A program made the position numbers and the translations under genes. From Kitasatospora gansuensis (GTDB taxonomy: Bacteria; Actinomycetota; Actinomycetes; Streptomycetales; Streptomycetaceae): 64,000 nt of DNA. The stretch spans positions 1,736,001 to 1,800,000 of the forward strand of contig NZ_JACHJR010000001.1 of assembly GCF_014203705.1 (NCBI RefSeq). The letters are read 5' to 3'. This document shows positions 56,301-64,000 of this stretch, one piece after another. Each line of letters begins with the position of its first letter. Position 1 is the first letter of the stretch. The notes under the pieces are model-generated. The model had not been told where the DNA came from. It made no database searches and was given only the letters and a program-made list of their open reading frames with translations.

Positions 56301-57110
56301 ATGGCCGAACAGCCGCTGGTGGTGGCCGCGTTGAGCCCCACCGACCCGCTCGGCGGGGCCGACGCCGCTGCCCTGGAGCTGGTGCTCCGACTCACCGAGG
56401 CGCTGGGCGGACGCAGCCTGGCGGTCACCGTCGGGCCGGCCGGCGGCGAGGAGGTGCTCCGCCAGGCGCTGGCCTGCGGGGTGCAGCAGGTGCTCCGGAT
56501 CGACTGCCCGGGTGCGGTCGGCAGTGACGCCAAGGCCCGCGCGCTGGCCACCGGGCTCACCGCCGTACCCGCTCTGCTGCTCTGCGGCGACCGCTCCACC
56601 GGCCGGGGCACCGGCGCGACCCCGGCCTTCCTGGCCGCCCGACTGGGCACCGCCCAGGCGCTCGGCCTCACCCAACTCACGCTCACTGATCGTCAGTTGA
56701 CAGCTGTCCGGCGGATCGACGGCCGACGTCGCGAGCAGCTGACGGTGCCCCAGCCGGCCGTCTGCTCGGTCGAGCCCGGCAGTGCCCGGCTGCGGCGGGC
56801 CGCCCTGCCCGCCCTGCTCACCGCCCGGACGGCCGAGATCCCGGTCGCCACCATCTCCCTCCCCGAGCCCCGGCAGCGGGTCAGGCTGAGCCCGGCCCGG
56901 CCGTACCGGCCCCGGCCGCTCGTGCTGCCCGCCCCCGTCGGCGCCGACCCGCTGGCCCGGATCCGGGCCCTGACCGAGACCGACCGCCCGCGCACCGCCG
57001 CCCGGGTGATCACCCCGGCCGGGCCCGAGGCGGCCGTCGACGAACTGCTCGGCTACCTCCGCGAGCACGGCTACCTCACCCACCTCACCCGGGAGGACGA
57101 CCAGTGCTGA
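56301..57110 (+). CDS. Electron transfer flavoprotein beta subunit, FixA-like (269 aa)
   Basis: ETF-beta partner of the alpha subunit at 53695. DAAALELVLRLTEALGGRSL and LLLCGDRSTGRGTGATPAFL, then ARLGTAQALGLTQL are the nucleotide-binding and subunit-core segments. The order alpha-FixC-FixX-beta is unusual, since beta and alpha are normally adjacent. It overlaps the SDR gene start. Whether the pair bifurcates electrons cannot be decided by eye. Confidence 0.88.
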   Translation: MAEQPLVVAALSPTDPLGGADAAALELVLRLTEALGGRSLAVTVGPAGGEEVLRQALACGVQQVLRIDCPGAVGSDAKARALATGLTAVPALLLCGDRSTGRGTGATPAFLAARLGTAQALGLTQLTLTDRQLTAVRRIDGRRREQLTVPQPAVCSVEPGSARLRRAALPALLTARTAEIPVATISLPEPRQRVRLSPARPYRPRPLVLPAPVGADPLARIRALTETDRPRTAARVITPAGPEAAVDELLGYLREHGYLTHLTREDDQC

Positions 57111-57901
57111 CCTCCGAGACCACCAGGGTCGCCCTGGTCACCGGCGCGGCGCGCGGCATCGGCGCCGCCGTGGTGACCCAACTAGCCGACCAGGGCTGGC
57201 GGGTGGTCGCCGTGGACGTGTGCGAGGACCTGCCCGGCGTCGACTACCCGCTGGGCACCAAGCAGCAGCTGCTCGAACTCGCCGACCGCTGGCCCGATTC
57301 GGTCGTCCCGGTGGTCGCCGACGTCCGCGACGCCACCGCGCTGCGCGCGGCCGTCGCGGAGGCCGAGCACCGGTTCGGCGGGCTGGACGCGGCCGTGGCG
57401 GCAGCGGCCGTGATCGCGGGCGGCCGGCCGCTCTGGGAGACCACCGACACCGAGTGGGACGTCCTGCTCGACATCGGAGTACGCGGCGTGGCCAACCTGG
57501 CCGCCGCCGCCGTACCCGCCCTGCTCCGCCGCCCGCAGCCGCGCACCGGCCGGTTCGTCGCGCTGGCCTCGGCCGCCGGACACCGCGGCCTCTGGCACCT
57601 GGCCGCCTACAACGCCGCCAAGCACGCCGTGGTCGGCCTGGTCCGCGGCCTGGCCACCGACCTGCGCGGCACCGGCGTCACCGCCACCGCGGTCTCCCCC
57701 GGCTCGACCCGGACCGCGATGCTGGACGCCAGCGCGGCACTCTACGACCTCACCGACGTCGAGGAGTTCGCCCGACACCAGCTGACCGAGCGGCTGCTCG
57801 ACCCGGCCGAGGTGGCCGCCGCCGTCTGCTGGCTCTGCCACCCCGACTCCTCCGCCATCACCGGCACCGTGGTCCACGCAGACGGTGGGTTCACGGCATG
57901 A
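57104..57901 (+). CDS. Mycofactocin-dependent SDR oxidoreductase (265 aa)
   Basis: Short-chain dehydrogenase: TGAARGIG, catalytic Ser in ALASAAGHRG and YNAAK. The insert after the second strand, DVCEDLPGVDYPLGTKQQL, is the mark of SDRs that use mycofactocin as electron acceptor and hold NAD tightly. The GTG at 57104 lies inside the ETF-beta 3' end, and the stop overlaps mftF. It is the probable substrate-oxidising enzyme of the operon; the alcohol is unknown. Confidence 0.92.
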   Translation: MLTSETTRVALVTGAARGIGAAVVTQLADQGWRVVAVDVCEDLPGVDYPLGTKQQLLELADRWPDSVVPVVADVRDATALRAAVAEAEHRFGGLDAAVAAAAVIAGGRPLWETTDTEWDVLLDIGVRGVANLAAAAVPALLRRPQPRTGRFVALASAAGHRGLWHLAAYNAAKHAVVGLVRGLATDLRGTGVTATAVSPGSTRTAMLDASAALYDLTDVEEFARHQLTERLLDPAEVAAAVCWLCHPDSSAITGTVVHADGGFTA

Positions 57902-59295
57902 CGGACCGCCAGGACATGACGCAGCTGCACCTGACGGCCGATCAGAGCGTGCAGTTCTGGGAGGACGGCCGGACCCTGCTCGGCGGTTCGCCGTACCGGG
58001 TACTGCGGCTCTCCACCCAGGCCGCCGCCCTGGTCGGCGGCTGGCTGGCCGGTGCGCCGGTCGCCCCCGTGACCGCGCACCGGCTGCTCGCCGCCCGGCT
58101 GGTCCGGGCCGGGATCGCCCACCCGGTGCACCGGTCCGCCCGGCTCACCGCCCAGGACGTCACCTTGGTGGTCCCGGTCCGCGACCAGCCGGACGGCCTG
58201 GCCGGGCTGGCGGCCGCCGTCGCGGACACCGCGAAGCTGCTGCTGGTGGACGACGGCTCGAAGCTGCCGATCCCGGGCGCGGCCGTCCGCCACGAGCACT
58301 CCCGGGGCCCCGCCGCCGCCCGCAACTCCGGCTGGCGGAAGGCCGGTACCGAGCTGGTGGCCTTCCTGGACGCGGACGTCACCCCCGAGCCCGGCTGGCT
58401 GGAGCCGCTGCTCCGGCACTTCGAGGACCCGGACGTGGTCGCGGTCGCCCCCCGGGTGCGCAGCACCCCGGGCCGCTCGCTGCTGGCCCGGTACGAGCAG
58501 ACCCGCTCCCCGCTCGACCTCGGTCCGGTCGGCGGCGTGGTGCGCCCCGGCAGTCGGGTCAGCTACCTGCCGTCCGCCGCCCTGGTGCTGCGCACCTCCG
58601 CGCTGCGCGAGCTCGGCGGCTTCGACGAACGGATGCGGTTCGGCGAGGACGTCGACCTGATCTGGCGGCTGGCGGCCGGCACCGGCCTGGTGCGGTACGA
58701 ACCGGCCGCCGTGGTGCGGCACGAGCCCCGCCCGGACTGGCGGGCCTGGGCCAAGCAGCGCTTCGGGTACGGCACTTCGGCCGCCCCACTGGCCCTGCGG
58801 CACGGCCGGGCGGTCGCCCCGGTGAAGGTCTCGTTCTGGAGCGCGGCCGCCTGGGCCGCCCTGGCCCTCGGCCGCCCGGCGACCGGGGTGGCCATCGCCG
58901 CCGGCACCGCCGCCCTGCTGCCGCGCAAGCTCGCCCCGTTCGGCGTCCCGGCCCGCGAGTCCCTCCAACTGGCCGCCCGCGGCCACCTCGGCGCCGGGCG
59001 CCTGCTCGGCGACGCCGTGACCCGCTCCTGGTGGCCGGTGGCCGTCCCCCTGCTGGCGGCAACCCGGGCGGGCCGCCCCCTGCTCGCCGCCGCCTTCGCC
59101 CGCCACGCGGTGGACTGGTACCGCGACCGCCCCCTGGTGGACCTCCCCCGCTGGACGGCGGCTCGGATCGCCGACGACCTCGCCTACGGGGCCGGGGTCT
59201 GGTGGGGCGCACTGCGCCACCGCACGGTCGCCCCGCTGCTGCCCGACCTGTCCGACTGGCCGGGCCGGGACGGGGTTCAGCGGCCCGCCGACTGA
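57898..59295 (+). CDS. mftF: Mycofactocin glycosyltransferase MftF (465 aa)
   Basis: GT2-type enzyme that attaches the glucose chain of mature mycofactocin. The catalytic core is LLLVDDGSK, RNSGWRKAGTELVAFLDADV (DxD-like), FGEDVDLIWRLAAG (ED acceptor motif) and HEPRPDWRAWAKQRFGYG. The N-terminal part (SVQFWEDGRTLLGGSPYRVL) matches MftF, and the C-terminus has hydrophobic segments for membrane contact. ATGA overlap with the SDR gene. It is the last gene of the operon, followed by a small hairpin. Confidence 0.93.
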   Translation: MTDRQDMTQLHLTADQSVQFWEDGRTLLGGSPYRVLRLSTQAAALVGGWLAGAPVAPVTAHRLLAARLVRAGIAHPVHRSARLTAQDVTLVVPVRDQPDGLAGLAAAVADTAKLLLVDDGSKLPIPGAAVRHEHSRGPAAARNSGWRKAGTELVAFLDADVTPEPGWLEPLLRHFEDPDVVAVAPRVRSTPGRSLLARYEQTRSPLDLGPVGGVVRPGSRVSYLPSAALVLRTSALRELGGFDERMRFGEDVDLIWRLAAGTGLVRYEPAAVVRHEPRPDWRAWAKQRFGYGTSAAPLALRHGRAVAPVKVSFWSAAAWAALALGRPATGVAIAAGTAALLPRKLAPFGVPARESLQLAARGHLGAGRLLGDAVTRSWWPVAVPLLAATRAGRPLLAAAFARHAVDWYRDRPLVDLPRWTAARIADDLAYGAGVWWGALRHRTVAPLLPDLSDWPGRDGVQRPAD

Positions 59296-59298
59296 CGT

Positions 59299-59314
59299 AC
59301 CGTCGCCTGACGGT
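59299..59314. terminator. Short hairpin after mftF
   Basis: ACCGTC-GCCT-GACGGT is a perfect 6-bp stem with a 4-base loop, four bases after the mftF stop and before the converging small gene. Confidence 0.45.
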
Positions 59315-59346
59315 GCCTCTCGCACTCACCCATGAGCGGGCCGCGA

Positions 59347-59793
59347 TCACCGGTGGTCGAACCGGAGCTCTCGTCCCGGGGATGCGTTCCGCTCTTCCTG
59401 CCGTGTGACCTCCTCGTCGAGACGGCGCTCGGCTTCGGTCCAGCTGATCGGGAGGCTGTCGACCGAGGTCATCCAGAACACGAAAGTCGACTGCTTCATC
59501 GTCGGACGCATCGCCGTGACGATTCGGCGGTGCGGGTCGGTGTCGCGGTAGGCCGTGAGCGAAGCGCGGTTGTCCCACGCCGACACGGTCAGGAAGGTGC
59601 GCTGCAGTGGGCGCGCGATCAGTGATGCGCCGAACGCTCCAGGTGCGCGCCGGACTTGGCGCCACGCTGCCAACGAGTTGAGGAAGAACCGCGGCACGTC
59701 CTTCAGGCTGCGCACCTCGAACCGTGACGCCATGATCAGTGCATCGGTGTGTTTCGTCGGCGGGTTGGGGACGGTCCAGGGCAGGGTGGGCAT
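59347..59793 (-). CDS. Small dimeric alpha-beta-barrel protein, DUF3291-like (148 aa)
   Basis: Resembles DUF3291/antibiotic-biosynthesis-monooxygenase-type ferredoxin-like barrels: ALIMASRFEVRSLKDVPRFF, LQRTFLTVSAWDNRASLTAY and HRRIVTAMRPTMKQSTFVFW. ATG 59793 has AAGGAAG upstream. It is divergent from the LysR gene at 59954, with a perfect 20-bp palindrome in the gap, so it is the probable LysR target. The reaction is unknown. Its codon use appears slightly less GC-biased than the mycofactocin genes. Confidence 0.75.
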   Translation of the reverse strand: MPTLPWTVPNPPTKHTDALIMASRFEVRSLKDVPRFFLNSLAAWRQVRRAPGAFGASLIARPLQRTFLTVSAWDNRASLTAYRDTDPHRRIVTAMRPTMKQSTFVFWMTSVDSLPISWTEAERRLDEEVTRQEERNASPGRELRFDHR

Positions 59794-59918
59794 GGCATCG
59801 ACTTCCTTGTGTGACGAGCTGTTGACGCAGGCAGGCCGGCATGGGTCGTCCTGATGTCCGGTGGTCGTCAGCCTCGGGCATGCGCCGGTCGGGATCAACG
59901 TAGACTTCGCGGAAGCGC

Positions 59919-59938
59919 CGATAACCGTGCGGTTATCG
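59919..59938. promoter_or_regulatory. LysR operator, perfect 20-bp palindrome
   Basis: CGATAACCG-TG-CGGTTATCG has 9-base arms. It fits the A/T-bearing palindrome bound by LysR proteins and lies 16 bases before the LysR gene start and 126 bases before the divergent gene. It is one of the few AT-containing palindromes in the window. Confidence 0.75.
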
Positions 59939-59953
59939 ATCGGGGGGCGGGGC

Positions 59954-60865
59954 GTGGAACTGCGGGACATCGAGATCTTCCTGACGCTGGCGGAGGAGCT
60001 GCACTTCGGCCGCACCGCGGCACGGCTGCACGTCTCCCAGGCGCGGGTGAGTCAGGCGATCAGAAAGCAGGAACGGCGGGTCGGTGCCGCCCTGTTCGAG
60101 CGCACCAGCCGGACAGTCGCCCTGACGCCGGTCGGACGCCGGCTGCGTGCGGACCTGCAACAGGCGTACGACCAGATCCACGACGGGCTCGCCCGGGCCA
60201 GTGCCGCAGCCGGAGAGGTCTGCGGGACACTTCGGCTGGGCGTCATGGGTGCTCTGGGCCACGAGATGCGGGCCGTGATCGACGCATTCGTGGAGCGGTA
60301 CGCCAACTGCGAAGTCTCCATGGTCGAGTACCACTTCAGCGACCCGTTCGCTCTGCTGCGGTCGGGGCAGGTCGACGTCCAACTGATGTGGCTGCCGGTA
60401 CGGGAGCCCGATCTGACGGTCGGCCCCGGCGTTCTGACGGAGGGCCGGGTGCTCGCCGTGCCTGCCGCATCCGAGTGGGCCAACCGGGAGTCGGTGTCGA
60501 TGGAGGACCTCGGCGACTGCACGGTCTTCGAACCCGGCCCCGAGCCACCCGACTACTGGGGCGAGGCGATGCTGCCCCGGCACACCCCGCAGGGGCGCCC
60601 CGTACCGCGTGGGCCATCGGCCCGGACCTTCCACGAAGTGCTCGCCCTCATCGCCGCCGGGAAGATCGTCAGCCCGTTGAACGAGCACGTCACCTGGTAC
60701 TACACGCATCCGGGTATCACGTACGTGCCGATCCGTGACGCGCCGCTCACCGAGTGGGCACTCGTCTGGCCCACCGCCCGCGACAACCCTCGCCTGCGCG
60801 CGTTCACCGAAACGGCACACCACTGCGGCCCTCGGAGCATCACCTGCGGCGATCGCGGATACTGA
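59954..60865 (+). CDS. LysR family transcriptional regulator (303 aa)
   Basis: N-terminal winged HTH: ELRDIEIFLTLAEELHFGRT, then VSQARVSQAIRKQERRVGAA and LFERTSRTVALTPVGRRL. The C-terminal periplasmic-binding-like effector domain runs from about residue 90. The GTG at 59954 opens on the HTH, with a G-rich ribosome site. It is divergent from the DUF3291-like gene and converges on mftE. The palindrome next to its start suggests autoregulation. No link to mycofactocin is proven. Confidence 0.9.
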   Translation: MELRDIEIFLTLAEELHFGRTAARLHVSQARVSQAIRKQERRVGAALFERTSRTVALTPVGRRLRADLQQAYDQIHDGLARASAAAGEVCGTLRLGVMGALGHEMRAVIDAFVERYANCEVSMVEYHFSDPFALLRSGQVDVQLMWLPVREPDLTVGPGVLTEGRVLAVPAASEWANRESVSMEDLGDCTVFEPGPEPPDYWGEAMLPRHTPQGRPVPRGPSARTFHEVLALIAAGKIVSPLNEHVTWYYTHPGITYVPIRDAPLTEWALVWPTARDNPRLRAFTETAHHCGPRSITCGDRGY

Positions 60866-60910
60866 ACTCGCCCGCCCGGGATGTGATCCCTCACGAGGAC
60901 GACCCGCTCG

Positions 60911-61627
60911 TCAGCGTACGGTGGTCCAGCCGTCGTACGCCGTCAGCAGGGTGGCCGTCCAGCCGTCCAGCAGGTGGTGCCCCTCATCAGCGGTGGCTCC
61001 GGTGGGGTCGCCCAGGACGCCGTTCGGGGTGACCGCTGCCAGGCCGCCGGTGCGGAGGACGGGCAGTAATTCCACCAGCCCGGCGGTGTTGCCGGGTTCG
61101 GCCAGCTCGGGGCGGACGGCGGCGGGGCGCAGCGCCAGCATCGCGGAGGTCTCGGTGCGTCCGGCGTGGCTGTCCTCCGGCGGTCCGGACGGTGACCAGG
61201 CCAGCACCCGGCGGCCCTCCGCCCGCAGTCGGGTGACCGCGCGGTGCAGCGGGGCGGCGTTGCCGCCGTGGCCGCAGACCAGCACCACACCGGCGAAGTC
61301 GTCGGCGGAGCGCACCAGTTCGACCAGCAGCAGCTCCAGCGCCCGCTGCCCGATCGACAGCGTGCCGGGGAAGCCGGCGTGCTCACCGCTCGACCCGTAC
61401 GCCAGGGCGGGCGCCACCACCACCGACTCCCGGGCCGCCGCCAGGCGTTCGCACAGGGCCGCGGCCACCTCGGTGTCCACCGTGAACGGCAGGTGCGGGC
61501 CGTGCTGTTCGGTCGCGCCGAGCGGCACGGCCAGCACCGAGTACGGTGCCAGCCGTGCCGCCTGAGGCCACGTCAGCCCGGACAGCCGCCGCGGGCCGGG
61601 GTCGGACGAGGCCGGTTCGAGGGACAA
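60911..61627 (-). CDS. mftE: Mycofactocin peptidase MftE (238 aa)
   Basis: Creatininase-family metallopeptidase that releases the Val-Tyr-derived core from modified MftA. VPLGATEQHGPHLPFTVDTE, then GSSGEHAGFPGTLSIGQRAL, CGHGGN and SHAGRTETSAML carry the metal and catalytic residues of MftE. TTG start; no better start precedes the conserved LTWPQAARLAPYSVLAVPLG. It begins three bases after the PKS stop, so it is probably made by coupled translation from the PKS transcript. It lies on the strand opposite mftA-mftF, 1.6 kb from mftF. Confidence 0.9.
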   Translation of the reverse strand: MSLEPASSDPGPRRLSGLTWPQAARLAPYSVLAVPLGATEQHGPHLPFTVDTEVAAALCERLAAARESVVVAPALAYGSSGEHAGFPGTLSIGQRALELLLVELVRSADDFAGVVLVCGHGGNAAPLHRAVTRLRAEGRRVLAWSPSGPPEDSHAGRTETSAMLALRPAAVRPELAEPGNTAGLVELLPVLRTGGLAAVTPNGVLGDPTGATADEGHHLLDGWTATLLTAYDGWTTVR

Positions 61628-61630
61628 CGG

Positions 61631-64000
<2,370 letters not shown>

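Overview
The window is very GC-rich with dense, strongly third-position-biased coding, GTG/TTG starts, many SARP/LAL-type regulators, an AfsA-like protein, type I polyketide synthase parts and a mycofactocin locus. This points to a streptomycete (Streptomyces, Kitasatospora or a close relative); the genus cannot be fixed from the sequence alone. No rRNA, tRNA, CRISPR array or transposase was seen.

Layout. (1) 1-20 kb is ordinary accessory chromosome: two APC-type permeases, an alpha/beta hydrolase, a DUF4173 membrane protein, a Tat-exported berberine-bridge-like flavoenzyme, an FMN-dependent acyl-CoA-dehydrogenase-fold monooxygenase, an epoxide hydrolase, DUF3052, a TetR regulator beside a secreted beta-propeller protein, an NAD-dependent epimerase beside a GlxA-type regulator, a PadR unit divergent from an ABC transporter, and a GPH-type MFS transporter. 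(2) 20-35 kb is a regulatory block: two LuxR/ATPase regulators, an AfsA-like hotdog protein, a large SARP, a third LAL regulator, and two enzyme-fold proteins whose catalytic motifs are eroded (an AMP-ligase-like and a polyprenyl-synthetase-like protein). (3) 34.97-45.85 kb is one tightly overlapping operon: FAAL, acyl-CoA-dehydrogenase-like enzyme, ACP, a stand-alone KS-AT-ACP, a FabH-like KAS III, an FkbH-type HAD protein, a second ACP and a PPTase. (4) 45.9-47.3 kb holds a divergent HTH regulator and a tiny exported protein. (5) 47.5-59.3 kb is a mycofactocin operon: flavin reductase, mftA, mftB, mftC, two OYE/FadH-type oxidoreductases, ETF-alpha, FixC, FixX, ETF-beta, a mycofactocin-type SDR and mftF. 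(6) 59.3-64 kb has a small alpha-beta-barrel protein, a LysR regulator, mftE on the opposite strand, and the end of a modular PKS (DH-KR-ACP plus docking tail) that runs off the right edge.

How the parts may work together (inference). FAAL and the dehydrogenase would put an unsaturated acyl chain on an ACP. The reductase-free KS-AT-ACP would add one malonate and leave a beta-keto thioester. FkbH and the second ACP would make glyceryl-ACP, and the FabH-like enzyme would join the two halves. That is the logic of 3-acyl-5-hydroxymethyl tetronates of the RK-682 type. Direct repeats with 11-base spacing upstream of the AfsA-like gene, of the second LuxR gene and of the FAAL operon suggest that the SARP in the block controls all three. 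The mycofactocin operon lacks mftD in this window but carries a full fixABCX-like set, which could pass electrons from mycofactocin-dependent dehydrogenases to quinone. mftE has left the operon and is coupled to the PKS gene, tying the redox-cofactor system physically to polyketide synthesis.
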